Below are positions 32,506-43,300 of a DNA stretch of 64,000 nt, in pieces. The notes below the pieces were generated by a model that worked only from the letters and a program-made list of their open reading frames with translations, searched no databases and was not told the origin of the DNA. Every line of letters starts with the position of its first letter. Within the stretch, counting starts at the first letter, position 1. Location of the stretch: contig NZ_CP024866.1 of assembly GCF_004136015.1 (NCBI RefSeq), positions 1,623,120-1,687,119 on the forward strand, written 5' to 3'. Source of the stretch: Pseudomonas sp. ACM7. GTDB lineage: Bacteria > Pseudomonadota > Gammaproteobacteria > Pseudomonadales > Pseudomonadaceae. The position numbers and the translations under genes were made by a program.

Positions 32506-33117
32506 TTAAACCAGTGCAGCCTGATAGCGCGCAGCGACTTCAGGCCAATTGATCACGTTGTAGAACGCGTTGATGTATTCCGGGCGACGGTTCTGGTACT
32601 GCAGGTAATAAGCGTGCTCCCAGACATCCAGGCCGAGGATTGGCGTATTGCCGTTCATCAATGGACTGTCCTGATTGCCGCTGCTTTCAACGACCAGTGT
32701 CTTTTGCGGCGTCACACTGAGCCACGCCCAGCCACTGCCGAAACGAGTCAGCGCGGCTTTGGTGAAGGCTTCCTTGAAACTGCTCAGGCCGCCCAGTTGC
32801 TCATTGATCGCCTCAGCCAACGAGCCTTCAGGATTGCCGCCGCCGTTGGGCGCCATCACTTCCCAAAACAGCGAATGGTTGGCATGCCCGCCGCCCTGAT
32901 TAATCACCGCCGCGCGCAGCTTCTCCGGTAGTTGCTGGACAGCAGACACCAGTTTCTCCACCGGCCACTCGGCAAACTCGGTGCCTTCCACCGCAGCGTT
33001 GAGGTTGTTGATGTAGGTCTGGTGATGCTTGGTGTAGTGGATTTCCATGGTCTGCGCATCGATGTGCGGTTCCAGGGCATCGTAGGCGTAGGGCAAGGCA
33101 GGCAAGGTAAAAGCCAT
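32506..33117 (-). CDS. sodA: Manganese superoxide dismutase
   Basis: A 203-residue Fe/Mn-family superoxide dismutase. Metal ligands are in [16 protein letters not shown], the [15 protein letters not shown] helix and the [12 protein letters not shown] signature. GGGH in place of the iron-type AAQ pattern and a Gln in GNQDSP mark it as the manganese type, equal to PAO1 sodM by context. The ATG at 33117 sits 1 base from the upstream gene's stop; the frame to 33159 is not used. It belongs to the fagA-fumC-orf-sodA operon made under iron shortage. Confidence 0.95.
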   Translation of the reverse strand: MAFTLPALPYAYDALEPHIDAQTMEIHYTKHHQTYINNLNAAVEGTEFAEWPVEKLVSAVQQLPEKLRAAVINQGGGHANHSLFWEVMAPNGGGNPEGSLAEAINEQLGGLSSFKEAFTKAALTRFGSGWAWLSVTPQKTLVVESSGNQDSPLMNGNTPILGLDVWEHAYYLQYQNRRPEYINAFYNVINWPEVAARYQAALV

Positions 33118-33118
33118 T

Positions 33119-33547
33119 TCAATGAACTCCATGATGTAGGGGCGCAGGCGAGGCGGCATCGATGTGCAGCAATCGATGCGTACGCGGGTATTCGCCGTGT
33201 TCGCTGATGAAATTCAGCAGCTCGACGTAGGTTTTACTGCTCTGGCGCAATGCTGCTTCACGCAGGGCTGGCGCCAGTCGCGGATCCTGCATGGTCTGCA
33301 ACAACCGTTGATGGATGGCGCACAGGTACTCGGCGCTCTCCTCCGGCTGGTTCAGACGCAAATGCAGATCCGCCAAGTTGTGGTGGGAAATCACGCAGGC
33401 CGCGACCGCCTCGTCGGCATCTGCCCAGCGCTCGAACAACACCTGGGCCAGGGCCAATGCCTGCAAGTAAGCCTCGCGGGCATCGACGTATTCGCCCAGC
33501 ATGAAACAACGATTTGCCCGTTCGATCGTGCGTTTCCAGTGTTCCAT
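33119..33547 (-). CDS. Conserved hypothetical protein, helical repeat type (PA4469-like)
   Basis: A 142-residue protein, all-helical by appearance, with a TPR-like first half ([26 protein letters not shown] then [20 protein letters not shown]). There is no signal peptide or catalytic motif that I recognise. It lies 27 bases after fumC and immediately before sodA, and the same position is held by an unnamed gene in the iron-regulated operon of PAO1. A role in handling or assembling the metalloenzymes around it is a guess only. Confidence 0.82.
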   Translation of the reverse strand: MEHWKRTIERANRCFMLGEYVDAREAYLQALALAQVLFERWADADEAVAACVISHHNLADLHLRLNQPEESAEYLCAIHQRLLQTMQDPRLAPALREAALRQSSKTYVELLNFISEHGEYPRTHRLLHIDAASPAPLHHGVH

Positions 33548-33574
33548 GGTGAACCTCCAAAGCGGTTGCGGTGG

Positions 33575-34957
33575 TTACACGCCGCCTGCGGTGAGTTTTT
33601 CCGGGTCCAGCAAGACCTCAAGCTGGCTGCGTGTCAGGTCAGTGTGTTCCAGAGCGACATCGATCACCGGCCGGCCCTGTTGATAGGCCTTCTTGGCGAT
33701 CTCCGCGGCTTTTTGGTAACCAATGATCGGGTTGAGTGCGGTGACCAGGATCGGGTTACGCGACAGCGCTTCCTTGAGCCTGACTTCGTTGACCTTGAAG
33801 CTGGCGATGGCCTTTTCACCCAGCAGATGGCTGGAGTTGGTCAGCAACTCGATGCTGCTCAGCAGGTTCTGGGCGATGATCGGCAGCATCACGTTCAGCT
33901 CGAAATTGCCCGACTGACCGGCAATGGTGATGACCGTGTCATTGCCGATGACCTGAGCGGCGACCATGGCGGTCGCTTCCGGGATCACCGGGTTGACCTT
34001 GCCTGGCATGATCGAAGAACCCGGCTGCAAGGCTTCGAGTTCGATTTCACCAAGACCGGCCAGCGGGCCGGAGTTCATCCAGCGCAGGTCGTTGGCGATT
34101 TTCATCAGCGAAACGGCCGTGGCCTTGAGCTGACCGGAAACACTGACCGCCGTGTCCTGAGAACCAATCAGCGCAAACAGATCCTCGCCCGGCTGGAATT
34201 GCACCTGAGTCAGCTTGCTCAGTTGCTCACTGAAACGCGCCGCGAATTGCGGATGAGCGTTGATTCCGGTGCCCACTGCCGTGCCGCCCTGAGCCAGGGA
34301 TTGCAGACTCGGCAGCAGATCCTGCAGATGACCGATGTTGGCCTTGAGCTGCTGCGCCCAACCGTTGAGCACCTGGCTCATGCGCACCGGCATCGCGTCC
34401 ATCAAGTGAGTGCGGCCGGTTTTGACGTGGTGATGAACCTCATCGGCCTTGCGCTCGATCACCTGAACCAGACGCACCAGCGCCGGCAACAATTGCTCGT
34501 GCAACGCCAACGCAGCACTGACGTGGATGGTGGTCGGGATGATGTCGTTGCTGCTTTGGCCGCAATTGACGTGATCGTTGGGGTTCACCGGCTCGCCGAG
34601 CAGGCGGCTCGCCAGGGTGGCGATCACTTCGTTGGCGTTCATGTTCGAACTGGTGCCGGAACCGGTCTGGAAGATATCCACCGGAAAATGCTGCATGAAG
34701 TCGCTTTGGAGCAGACCCAGCGCCGCATCGACGATGGCTGTGCCCTGGGACTCGCTGATTTGCTTGAGCTCGACATTGGCTCGGGCAGCGGCGGCCTTGG
34801 CCAGGATCAGCGCGCGGATAAACTGCACCGGCATCGGTTTGCCGCTGATGGGAAAGTTATCCACCGCGCGCTGGGTCTGCGCGCCATAGAGCGCATCCAC
34901 TGGGACCTGAAGTTCGCCCATGCTGTCGCGTTCAATGCGTGTCTGAGGGTCTGTCAT
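33575..34957 (-). CDS. fumC: Class II fumarate hydratase
   Basis: A 460-residue iron-independent fumarase interconverting fumarate and malate. The family signature GSSIMPGKVNP is present, along with SGSGTSSNMNANEV and HVNCGQSSND. It replaces iron-sulfur fumarases when iron is scarce. The first codons and ribosome site fall inside a 32-base perfect inverted repeat (34946-34977), whose partner copies them in reverse at 35180-35211. Transcription probably starts before fagA. Confidence 0.96.
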   Translation of the reverse strand: MTDPQTRIERDSMGELQVPVDALYGAQTQRAVDNFPISGKPMPVQFIRALILAKAAAARANVELKQISESQGTAIVDAALGLLQSDFMQHFPVDIFQTGSGTSSNMNANEVIATLASRLLGEPVNPNDHVNCGQSSNDIIPTTIHVSAALALHEQLLPALVRLVQVIERKADEVHHHVKTGRTHLMDAMPVRMSQVLNGWAQQLKANIGHLQDLLPSLQSLAQGGTAVGTGINAHPQFAARFSEQLSKLTQVQFQPGEDLFALIGSQDTAVSVSGQLKATAVSLMKIANDLRWMNSGPLAGLGEIELEALQPGSSIMPGKVNPVIPEATAMVAAQVIGNDTVITIAGQSGNFELNVMLPIIAQNLLSSIELLTNSSHLLGEKAIASFKVNEVRLKEALSRNPILVTALNPIIGYQKAAEIAKKAYQQGRPVIDVALEHTDLTRSQLEVLLDPEKLTAGGV

Positions 34958-35211
34958 CAGTTATTTCCTATGCCGCGTTGTGTATGAAAGCGGGCCAGGC
35001 AAGGCGCAGTCCGCTGGTAATGTTTTTCCCTTGCCAAGGACTGCAACGCAGTCTGGCCCGCTTTCAGACACAACCCGGAGGGCCGGGCCTGCGGTGGCGC
35101 AGGGCTGCGTTGCTCGGAGCTTATTTGGAATGACCAAACCACGCTCCTCGCGCCTTGCCCTGCACCACAGCAGGCCCGGCGCGGCATAGGAAATAACTGA
35201 TGACAGACCCT
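34946..35211. repeat. Three-way-junction inverted repeat between fagA and fumC
   Basis: A perfect 32-base inverted repeat pairs 34946-34977 with 35180-35211. Directly inside, 34978-34998 pairs with 35053-35073 (one mismatch in 21), and 35082-35105 pairs with 35157-35180 (two mismatches in 24). The three stems abut, so the strand could fold as a cruciform with two side arms. The outer repeat covers the fumC start codon and touches the fagA stop codon. No transposase is present. Confidence 0.85.
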
Positions 35212-35605
35212 ACTCATCAGAAAATCCTTGCACCTGTTCTATGAGAGGAATCGAGGGCTGCAACTCGCAGGTCGCCAGTTGCCAGGTGTAGCTCTGCCAG
35301 CGCTTGAGGCGGCACTTGCACAGAGAGAGGCGTTCCAGATCGCGCAACGGCCGCCAGGCCTGGTCCAGACAAAAGGTGCGCCAGTGCCAGGGCAGCGCGA
35401 CATCGGCGGCGGTGTCGAGTAACAGGCGCAAAGAAGTTTCGGCGATGGTCCAGGGAGAGGTTGCCGTGCAACAGGCGAGATAACGACCTTCGGCCAGGTA
35501 ATGTTCGATCAAGCGGGGCTCGTCAGGGTCCATCGCGCAACGGATCTGGCGACTCATCCAGCGCCAGCTTTCGAGGTAAGGCTGCTCGTGCAAGGCAGAA
35601 CTCAT
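35210..35605 (-). CDS. fagA: Fur-associated protein FagA homologue
   Basis: A 131-residue small protein of unknown function, recognised mainly by place and size: in P. aeruginosa fagA is the first gene of the Fur-regulated fagA-fumC-orfX-sodA operon. It is Trp- and Leu-rich and contains several Cys (CAMDP, CCTAT, CKCRLKRW, ATCEL), which might bind metal. The ATG at 35603-35605 is the first in frame. A Fur-like box lies about 35 bases upstream. The stop codon TAG falls at the end of the inverted repeat. Confidence 0.8.
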   Translation of the reverse strand: MSSALHEQPYLESWRWMSRQIRCAMDPDEPRLIEHYLAEGRYLACCTATSPWTIAETSLRLLLDTAADVALPWHWRTFCLDQAWRPLRDLERLSLCKCRLKRWQSYTWQLATCELQPSIPLIEQVQGFSDE

Positions 35606-35637
35606 GATCCGGGCCCATTCGGTAATGAGATTTATTA

Positions 35638-35656
35638 TTAGATGATAATGAGAACC
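35638..35656 (-). promoter_or_regulatory. Candidate Fur box before fagA
   Basis: The stretch ttagatgataatgagaacc matches the 19-base Fur consensus at about 11 positions, including the unbroken core atgataat. The surrounding bases 35624-35650 are strongly AT-rich (tttattattagatgataat). Fur control of this operon is established in P. aeruginosa. Confidence 0.6.
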
Positions 35657-35689
35657 AAAACAACCCCGGCGAAATACATGCTGTTCAAT

Positions 35690-35711
35690 GTGGGAGCAAG
35701 CTCACTCCCAC
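35690..35711. repeat. Single degenerate REP palindrome
   Basis: gtgggagcaagctcactcccac is one short palindrome with the REP end sequence and no partner nearby. Confidence 0.6.
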
Positions 35712-35738
35712 AGGGGACTGCGCAAGGCGCATAAAAAA

Positions 35739-35767
35739 AGGCGCGCCACCCAATGGGTGGCGCGCCT
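35739..35767 (-). terminator. Rho-independent terminator of pmbA
   Basis: A perfect 13-base stem (35739-35751 with 35755-35767) has a 3-base loop and a seven-base T-run on the minus strand. It begins 19 bases after the pmbA stop. Confidence 0.93.
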
Positions 35768-35785
35768 CTTTTGTATCGGTTGGGT

Positions 35786-37132
35786 TTAGCTACCCGCCAC
35801 CGTCATGCGTTCTATCAGCACAGAACCTGTACGGATGTTGCTGCGCAGTTCCAGGTCATTACCCACCGCAACGATCTGTTTGAACATGTCACGCATGTTG
35901 CCGGCGATGGTCACTTCCTGGACCGCAAACTGGATTTCGCCGTTCTCGACCCAGTAACCCGCCGCGCCACGGGAGTAATCGCCAGTGACCATGTTCAGAC
36001 CCTGACCCATCAATTCAGTCACCAGCAGGCCGCGACCCATACGGCGCAGCAAGGCTGCCTGGTCTTCGTCGCCATGGGTGACGAACAGGTTGTGCACGCC
36101 GCCGGCGTTGGCGGTGCTCGGCATGCCGAGTTTGCGGCCGGAGTACGTGCCAAGGATGTACGACACCAACTCGCCTTTTTCGACGAACGGTTTGGCGTAA
36201 GTTGCCAGACCATCACCATCGAACGCCGAACTGCCCATGGCCCGCATCAAGTGCGGACGCTCATCGATGGTCAGCCATTCCGGGAACAGTTTCTGCCCCA
36301 GCGTGCCTTCAAGGAACGAGGATTTGCGATACAGGCTGCCGCCGGAGATCGCCGAGAGGAAACTGCCGAACAAACCACCGGCCAGCTCCGCGGAAAACAG
36401 CACCGGCACTTCGCAGGTCGGCACCGGGCGCGCGCCCAGACGGCTCGCCGCTCGTTGCGCGGCACGCTGGCCGATGCTCACCGGGTCGGCCAGCAAGTTG
36501 CCCTGACGGTTCACGTCGTACCAGTAATCGCGCTGCATCTGGCCGTCGGCCTCGGCGATCATCACGCAGCTCAGGCTGTGCCGGGTCGACGCGTAACCGC
36601 CGATAAAACCATGGCTGTTGCCATAAACACGGCAGCCCTGATGGGTGCTGAGGGTGGTGCCATCGGCGTTCTTGATCCGGCTGTCGGTGGCAAACGCCGC
36701 CGCTTCACAGGTCAGGGCCTGCTCGATGGCTTGCTCCGGGGTGATGTCCCATTCGTGGAACAGGTCAAAATCCTGCAGATCCTTGGCCATCAGCGCGGCG
36801 TCTGCCAAACCCGAAGCTTCGTCTTCAGACGTGTGCTTGGCGATGGCCAGTGCGGCGGCGACGGTTTCGCGAATCGCCTCCGGACCGCTGGCGGACGTGC
36901 TGGCCGAGCCCTTGCGCTGTCCGACGTACAAGGTGATGCCGAAGCCCTGATCGCGGTTGAATTCGACGGTTTCGACTTCACGCTGACGCACCGAGGTCGA
37001 CAGGCCCTGCTCCAGGGACACCGCCACTTCACAGGCACTGGCGCCCTGACGCTTGGCTTCAGCGATGATCTGCTCGACTTGTTCTTGCAGTGCCGGCAAC
37101 GCTTGTGGGCCGACGCTTTCAACTGCACTCAT
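35786..37132 (-). CDS. pmbA: Metalloprotease subunit PmbA (TldE)
   Basis: A 448-residue TldD/PmbA-family protein. PmbA pairs with TldD to form the heterodimeric protease that degrades unfolded peptides and matures some modified peptides; PmbA lacks the HExxxH motif, which is provided by TldD. Conserved features are [38 protein letters not shown] and [13 protein letters not shown]. The ATG at 37132 fits the family better than an in-frame start four codons upstream. tldD is 0.7 kb away on the same strand, with darP between on the other strand. Confidence 0.94.
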   Translation of the reverse strand: MSAVESVGPQALPALQEQVEQIIAEAKRQGASACEVAVSLEQGLSTSVRQREVETVEFNRDQGFGITLYVGQRKGSASTSASGPEAIRETVAAALAIAKHTSEDEASGLADAALMAKDLQDFDLFHEWDITPEQAIEQALTCEAAAFATDSRIKNADGTTLSTHQGCRVYGNSHGFIGGYASTRHSLSCVMIAEADGQMQRDYWYDVNRQGNLLADPVSIGQRAAQRAASRLGARPVPTCEVPVLFSAELAGGLFGSFLSAISGGSLYRKSSFLEGTLGQKLFPEWLTIDERPHLMRAMGSSAFDGDGLATYAKPFVEKGELVSYILGTYSGRKLGMPSTANAGGVHNLFVTHGDEDQAALLRRMGRGLLVTELMGQGLNMVTGDYSRGAAGYWVENGEIQFAVQEVTIAGNMRDMFKQIVAVGNDLELRSNIRTGSVLIERMTVAGS

Positions 37133-37240
37133 GCTGTTCTCCACTCAAATTCTGCTTTCGGCTGGGGCCTTCGAGCGACCGGGCCGGACAAGCGGCCCCC
37201 GACTGGTTATCATGGCGGCGTTTCTTTGCGGACGGCCACC

Positions 37241-37765
37241 ATGGTTGATTCTTACGACGACTCCCTCGATACGGGAGAAAAAAGCAAATCCCAGGTTAAA
37301 CGCGAGCTTCATGCTCTGGTTGACCTCGGCGAGCGCCTTACAACGCTCAAGCCTGACTTGCTGGCAAAACTGCCGTTGACCGACGCTATGCGCCGGGCAC
37401 TGGCCGATGCGCCCAAGCACACCGCGAATATCGCGCGTAAACGGCACCTTATGTTCATCGGTAAACTGATGCGCGATCAGGACACTGACGCCATTCTGAC
37501 TCTGCTCGATCAACTCGATGCCTCCACTCGGCAGTACAACGAACGTTTCCATGGCCTGGAACGCTGGCGTGATCGCTTGATCGCTGGCGACGATGCGGTC
37601 CTGGAGAAGTTCGTGGTCGACTACCCGGAGGCTGATCGTCAGCAATTGCGCTCCCTGATCCGTCAGGCCCAGCACGAACTGGCGACCAACAAGCCACCGG
37701 CATCGAGCCGTAAAATCTTCAAGTACATCCGTGAGCTGGACGAGACTCAACGCGGTCTGCGTTAA
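37241..37765 (+). CDS. darP: Ribosome biogenesis factor DarP (YjgA, DUF615)
   Basis: A 174-residue, charged helical protein that associates with late 50S ribosomal precursors in E. coli. It has the family stretch [20 protein letters not shown] at the start and [24 protein letters not shown] sequence (here [20 protein letters not shown]) in the middle. The ATG at 37241 is chosen from homology; the frame stays open for 500 codons upstream only because of high GC. It lies between pmbA and tldD on the opposite strand, an arrangement common in Pseudomonas. Confidence 0.92.
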   Translation: MVDSYDDSLDTGEKSKSQVKRELHALVDLGERLTTLKPDLLAKLPLTDAMRRALADAPKHTANIARKRHLMFIGKLMRDQDTDAILTLLDQLDASTRQYNERFHGLERWRDRLIAGDDAVLEKFVVDYPEADRQQLRSLIRQAQHELATNKPPASSRKIFKYIRELDETQRGLR

Positions 37766-37813
37766 GTCCCGAATCGGGTGAGTCGCTACGCGGTTCACCC
37801 GAAGCTCCATCCC

Positions 37814-39256
37814 TCAAGATCCTGTGCCACCCACAGTGATCGCATCGATTTTCAGCGTTGGCTGGCCGACACCCACCGGCACCGACTGCCCATCCTTGCC
37901 ACACGTCCCGACGCCGCTGTCCAGCGCCAGATCGTTACCGACCATCGACACCTTGCTCATGGCTTCAGGGCCATTGCCGATCAACGTCGCGCCTTTGACC
38001 GGGGCAGTGATTTTGCCGTCTTCGATCAGGTACGCCTCGCTGGTGGAGAACACGAATTTGCCGCTGGTGATGTCCACCTGACCGCCGCCGAGGTTGGCGC
38101 AGTAGATGCCGCGCTTCACCGAAGCGATGATTTCCGCCGGATCGCTTTCGCCCGCCAGCATGTAGGTGTTGGTCATGCGCGGCATCGGCAGGTGCGCGTA
38201 GGATTCGCGACGACCGTTACCGGTACGGGCCACGCCCATCAGACGGGCGTTGAGTTTGTCCTGCATATAGCCTTTGAGTACGCCGTTTTCGATCAGTGTC
38301 GTGCACTCGGTCGGGGTGCCTTCATCATCGACGCTCAGGGAACCGCGACGCCCGGCCAGCGTGCCGTCATCGACGATGGTGCAAAGCTTGGACGCAACCA
38401 TCTCGCCCATGCGCCCGCTGTAGGCGGAACTGCCCTTGCGGTTGAAGTCGCCTTCCAGACCGTGGCCGACTGCTTCGTGCAGCAACACGCCGGACCAACC
38501 CGAACCCAGCACCACCGGTAACGTACCGGCCGGCGCAGGGATGGCTTCCAGATTCACCAACGCCTGACGCAACGCTTCACGGGCGTAGCTCATGGCGCGG
38601 TCATCGCTGAGGAAATAACGGTAATCGGTACGACCGCCACCGCCATGACCGCCGCGCTCACGGCGACCGTTCTGCTCGACGATCACGCTGACGTTAAAGC
38701 GCACCAACGGCCGTACATCGGCAGCCAGGCCGCCATCGGTGGAAGCCACGAGGATTCGTTCCCAGACACCGGCCATGCTCACGGTGACTTGCTGGATACG
38801 CGGGTCGAGGGCGCGAGTCGCGACGTCGATACGCTTGAGCAGTTCGACCTTCTCGGCACGGGTCATCACTTCCAACGGGTTGTCCGGCCCGTACAACTGG
38901 GCGACATCCTGGGTCGTGAACGCTTGCACCGTGCCGTTCTGACCGGTGCGGGAGATCGAACGCGCCGCACGGGCCGCGGCGCCGAGGGCTTCGAGAGTAA
39001 TGGCATTGCTGTAGGCAAAACCGGTTTTCTCACCCGATTGCGCTCGCACGCCGACACCTTGGTCGAGATTGAAGCTGCCTTCCTTGACGATCCCGTCTTC
39101 CAGCGCCCAGGACTCGGAAATCTGCCCCTGGAAATACAGGTCGGCAGCATCGATGCCCGGGCCGGCCAGATCGCCGAGCACCCCTTGCAGGCTCTCGATT
39201 GTTACGCCGCCGGGCGCCAGGAGGTGTTCACTGACTGAGGACAACAACTCGCTCAT
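37814..39256 (-). CDS. tldD: Metalloprotease subunit TldD
   Basis: A 480-residue zinc protease subunit, partner of PmbA. The metal motif HEAVGH (HExxxH) begins at His260 and continues [14 protein letters not shown]. The N-terminus has the [11 protein letters not shown] segment. The complex degrades unfolded small proteins such as CcdA in E. coli. It starts 18 bases after the nitrilase-family gene and is probably cotranscribed with it and yhdP upstream. Confidence 0.95.
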   Translation of the reverse strand: MSELLSSVSEHLLAPGGVTIESLQGVLGDLAGPGIDAADLYFQGQISESWALEDGIVKEGSFNLDQGVGVRAQSGEKTGFAYSNAITLEALGAAARAARSISRTGQNGTVQAFTTQDVAQLYGPDNPLEVMTRAEKVELLKRIDVATRALDPRIQQVTVSMAGVWERILVASTDGGLAADVRPLVRFNVSVIVEQNGRRERGGHGGGGRTDYRYFLSDDRAMSYAREALRQALVNLEAIPAPAGTLPVVLGSGWSGVLLHEAVGHGLEGDFNRKGSSAYSGRMGEMVASKLCTIVDDGTLAGRRGSLSVDDEGTPTECTTLIENGVLKGYMQDKLNARLMGVARTGNGRRESYAHLPMPRMTNTYMLAGESDPAEIIASVKRGIYCANLGGGQVDITSGKFVFSTSEAYLIEDGKITAPVKGATLIGNGPEAMSKVSMVGNDLALDSGVGTCGKDGQSVPVGVGQPTLKIDAITVGGTGS

Positions 39257-39274
39257 ATGCTTTACGCCTTAAAT

Positions 39275-40123
39275 TCATCGTTCTGAGGCAGGTCGCCGGG
39301 CGCCCTGCGAGAAAAAGCGCCGGTGACTGGACACCGGCATCCGCGCCCTGATGGACGCCTGTTCGCTGCTATCGCGTTCGGCCAGCAGCACGGCCTCGCC
39401 TTGATCCTGTTGCGCCAGCACACGTCCCCACGGGTCGACAATCGCGGCATGGCCAAAGGTTTCCCGCGGCCCCGGATGCGTCCCACCCTGGGCAGCCGCG
39501 AGCACATAACATTGAGTTTCGATGGCCCGCGCGCGAATCAACACCTCCCAATGCGCCGCGCCGGTCACCGCGGTAAAGGCCGACGGCGCGGTAATCAACT
39601 CCGCACCAGCCGCGCGTAACTCGCTGTACAGCTCCGGGAAGCGCAGGTCGTAACACACTGTCAGCCCGACTCGACCGACAGGCGTGTCCGCCACGACAAC
39701 CCCACTGCCATAAGCATAGTCATCGGATTCGCGATAACGCCCGCGATTGTCCGCCACATCGACGTCGAAAAGGTGCAACTTGTCATACCGTGCAACGGTT
39801 TCGCCGTGGTCATCCACCAGCAGCGAGCAGGCATGCACTTTGGCCGTCGGTTGATCCACCGGCGGCAACGGCAATGTGCCGGCCACTATCCATAACTTGA
39901 GGTCGCGGGCGGTCTGTTTCAACCAGGGCAGGATTGGGCCTTCGCCCAATGCCTCGGCGCGGCCAATGTCGGCGATGTCGCGACGGCCCATGGCGGCGAA
40001 GTTTTCCGGCAGTACGGCAAGCTGCGCACCACTGGTCGCCGCTTGCTCGAGCAGCCGACGGGCCTGGGCCAGATTGGCCAGCACATCGCTCTGGCTGACC
40101 ATTTGAATCACCGCTACAGACAT
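39275..40123 (-). CDS. Carbon-nitrogen hydrolase (Nit1/omega-amidase-like)
   Basis: A 282-residue nitrilase-superfamily amidase. The catalytic triad is visible as Glu40 (VLPENF), Lys115 (YDKLHLFD) and Cys157 (TVCYDLRFPE). The sequence around the triad matches the Nit1/deaminated-glutathione amidase branch, which repairs a glutathione side product. The ATG at 40123 is chosen over an upstream in-frame start that has no family support. Substrate assignment is by similarity of motifs only. It lies between yhdP and tldD on the same strand. Confidence 0.9.
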   Translation of the reverse strand: MSVAVIQMVSQSDVLANLAQARRLLEQAATSGAQLAVLPENFAAMGRRDIADIGRAEALGEGPILPWLKQTARDLKLWIVAGTLPLPPVDQPTAKVHACSLLVDDHGETVARYDKLHLFDVDVADNRGRYRESDDYAYGSGVVVADTPVGRVGLTVCYDLRFPELYSELRAAGAELITAPSAFTAVTGAAHWEVLIRARAIETQCYVLAAAQGGTHPGPRETFGHAAIVDPWGRVLAQQDQGEAVLLAERDSSEQASIRARMPVSSHRRFFSQGARRPASER

Positions 40124-40154
40124 GGCCTTTTCCTGATCTGGAATCAACACATAC

Positions 40155-40258
40155 CTGTAGGAGCTGACGAGTGAAACGAGGCTGCGATTTTTTGATCTTG
40201 ATCTTAAAAGGAAAAATCAAAAGATCGCAGCCTCGTTTCACTCGTCAGCTCCTACAGG
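40155..40258. repeat. REP pair, variant of the taggagctg family
   Basis: Inverted copies at 40155-40190 and 40222-40258 have tgtaggagctg ends and gctgcgat, but the middle reads acgagtgaaacgagg instead of ccgaagg. The variant resembles the pair at 58787-58876. Confidence 0.85.
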
Positions 40259-40301
40259 GACTTACGGCCATGCTACTCCATCGGCCTTAGGCGTGGCGTT
40301 G

Positions 40302-43300
40302 TCAAAAAGGCTTGTCGAAGGTGATTTTCGGCTCTTTCCACGGCCCCTTGACGGTGTATTGGACGCTGGCGAAACGCGCCACACGGTCACCGATCAGCTT
40401 ATCGATCAGGAACAGCGCGCCGCCGATAGCCGGTGCACCGACGATCAGCGCGGCAATCGGCAGGTTGTTGGTCACAGGTAACGTCACCAGCAACTTGGCA
40501 TCGACCTTATCGCCCACCAGGTCCAGCGTCCCGTTGAGTTCGATGTTGCTCGACGGACCGGTCAACAGGATCGGCTCACGCGTCACGTATACGCCGTTGT
40601 TCGCGACCAGCAGGCCTTTGACCCGGTCGTAACTCAAGCCTTTGCCGAACAGGTCGGAGAAGTCCAGGCGCAGCCGGCGGCCGATGGAGTTGAAGTTCAG
40701 CAAGCCAAACACGCGCAATGCCTGGGCGCTGCCCTCAACTTCAACGAACTGGCCTTTATTCAGCGAAGCATCGAGGGTTCCAGAGAAGCGCTTGGTGGCC
40801 AGCCAGGCCGGCGAACCGGGCCAGCGACCATCGACATTCATATGAAAATCTTCACTGGTGACACTCGGCGCAAATCCCCAGCCCTTCAGCACATCGGCGA
40901 GATTCTTGCCGCTGATCCGGCCTTTGTACCAGCTGCTGCTGGAACCGGGCATACCTTCCCAACCGCCGCTGCCCTGCAGGAGAATGCCCTTGAGGCCCAG
41001 ATCCAGCGTGGTAAACGCAATGCCCTTGGCGCTCGGACGAACTTTCAGATACCAGGCCCCGACGAGGTCGTTGCCCTGGAACAGCTGATTGATGGTGATA
41101 TCCAGTGCAGGGATCTTCGTCGGATCCACCGAGGCCAGCGGATCTGGCGAGTTTTCGTCGGCCAGGACCGTCGGGTCTGGCGCCGGCAAACGCACGTATT
41201 GCAGATTGATCGCAATCGGCGTGGCTTTCGCATCGGGGATGCTGGCGCTGCCCTTGACCTGCTGACTGTCGAGTTGCAAGGCCCATGTGGCAGGTTTGCG
41301 GTTCAACTGCACCGACGCCTGATCGAGCGTAGTGCCGACACCGCTGAGCTTGCCAATCTTGAAATCCGCGCTGCTGAGCAACTGTTTGGCGTTGCCGCCC
41401 GGATTCTTGCCTGCGTACTTGTCTACCAGGTCCTTCCAGGGGCGGACGTCCAGTTCCGACAGCACACCGCGCACCCGCAGGCCTTTGGCGCCGGGCAGCA
41501 CGGCATTGCCGCCCCCCAGGAACAACTCGCCACGACCGTCGGCAAAATTGCCGGGCGGTGCCGCAAACGTGAAGTTAGCCAGCTCACCGTAATTGACCCA
41601 GTAGCGTCGCTCCGGCCCCTGCAGCGTCATGCGGAACGTGGTGTCGCGACCGACGTTGGCTGCCATGCCGAACGGCGCCGGCAAATCGATTGCTACGCCC
41701 TTGAGGTTGGAGCTGACCATCAATTGACTGTCGGCCCCATCAAGGTTCAGTTGCAGCTGATAAGGGATCACACCGGACACTGGCAACGGCTGAGTAACAC
41801 TCAGCCAGTCCGTCAGTCTCTTGACCTCGACCTGGCCCGAGGCAGCGACGCGAGTCTTGAGGTTGCCGGGGCCGCCATCGGCGAAAATCTGTGCGGTGAC
41901 AGGTTTATCAAAAGCGCGCGCGGTGATGTTTTGCCCACTCAAACCCTTGGTGCTGTCGAAACGGAAATCGCCCTTGAGCTGAGTCAGCTCCAGGGTTGGC
42001 TCGGCCAGTTTCAGACGGGCCTTGGCGGTCTTGAAGTCGACGAGGATCTTCGGCTGCTCGCCTTTGACCAGCGGAATATCCAGTTTCAGTTTGCCTTGCA
42101 GATCGCCTTCACCTTCCCAATCGGCAAAGGTGGCTGCGGTGCCGATCGGCGCTTCCTGGAGAATCTTCAGGCCATCGCCCAACCCGCCCGCGAATCCGCC
42201 GTCGAGGAACAGATGGACGTTTTGCCCTGCTGGCACATGGGGAATATTGACGTAAATGTCGCTGACCTCGGTATTGAGCAATTGACCCTTGCTGGCCAGT
42301 ATCCGCACACCGCTGTCTTCAACAAACACGTCACCCGTGACCTTGCTGACATGTGGCCAGCCTGGCTGGAAGGCCAGTTCCGCATCGTGAACCTTGAAGA
42401 ACAGACTGATGCTGCGGGCAGTCTCGGCGGCCCCGTGGTTCAGCGAACCCTGGTACTGGAAGAAGCCTTCGTCCACCGCACCTTTGAGAATCGCCGTACG
42501 CAGCCATTCGTCCAGCCCCGGGCTGAGCATTGTCGGCAAGTACTTGGCGGTGTAACGACCGTCGCCGTCCACCAGACCGACCCGCAGGTCCATGTAGTCT
42601 TCCTGGGTGTGGTCGAAATGCAGGCGGATCAGGAAGTCGCCAGCAATCTTGCCCTCCTCGCCCAGCACCTTCAGGTATGGCGCGATCAAGGTGAAAGCTT
42701 CTTTGTCGAGCTTCCAGGTCAGTCGGGCATTGGCCTGAATGTACTGCCATGGCTTGGCGAAGATCGGGTCCAAGTGCAGGGAAAAATCCTTGCTGTCCAT
42801 GCGCAGCTCGCCACCGCCCAGATCACCGCTGATGCTGCCACTGACATTTCGTGCCGCCGGAGCGCCGTGATAGGCATCGAAGCCGACCCGATCCAGGTTA
42901 GCGGCAAAGCTGAATTTGCTGTCGTCGGTGGCATTGGGCCGGAAGTCGATCAGCACGTTGCGCAGGCCGCCGGTCACTTTGAGTCGCTCGACGGCGGTGG
43001 CGATGCCTTCGGGCAGCGGCCCCAAGGCATTCAGTAGCGGGGTGATCGGGGTGAGGTCGAGGCGGTCGGCTTGCAGATGCCAAAGCTCTTCAGTCTTGTC
43101 GGTCGCCTCGTTTTGCTTGAGTTGCAGATGCGATTCCCAACGGGTCTCGCCAAGGTTCATGGCCAGCGAATCCAGGGTAACCAGCACGCCTTCGGAGCTG
43201 CGCTGAAAATAGCCATTGAGCGCCAGATTGTTGATCTGGATCGGCTTGCGCTCGGCGTACGCGCCCTTGAGTTGCGGCGCGTTCAAGCGAATCGCAGCAC

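Noticed and set aside
33164..34987. 607-residue open frame antisense to fumC and its neighbour
   Set aside because: It is a shadow of fumC on the other strand and runs through the inverted repeat without gene signals.
34946..35211. Inverted repeat between fagA and fumC considered as an insertion sequence
   Set aside because: At 266 bases with no transposase frame it cannot be a complete insertion sequence; it is reported as a structure.
35753..37240. Upstream part of the darP frame, opposite pmbA
   Set aside because: The frame stays open by chance; homology to DarP begins at the ATG at 37241.
40842..43037. 731-residue open frame antisense to yhdP
   Set aside because: Composition is that of a reversed coding frame and nothing in it resembles a protein family.
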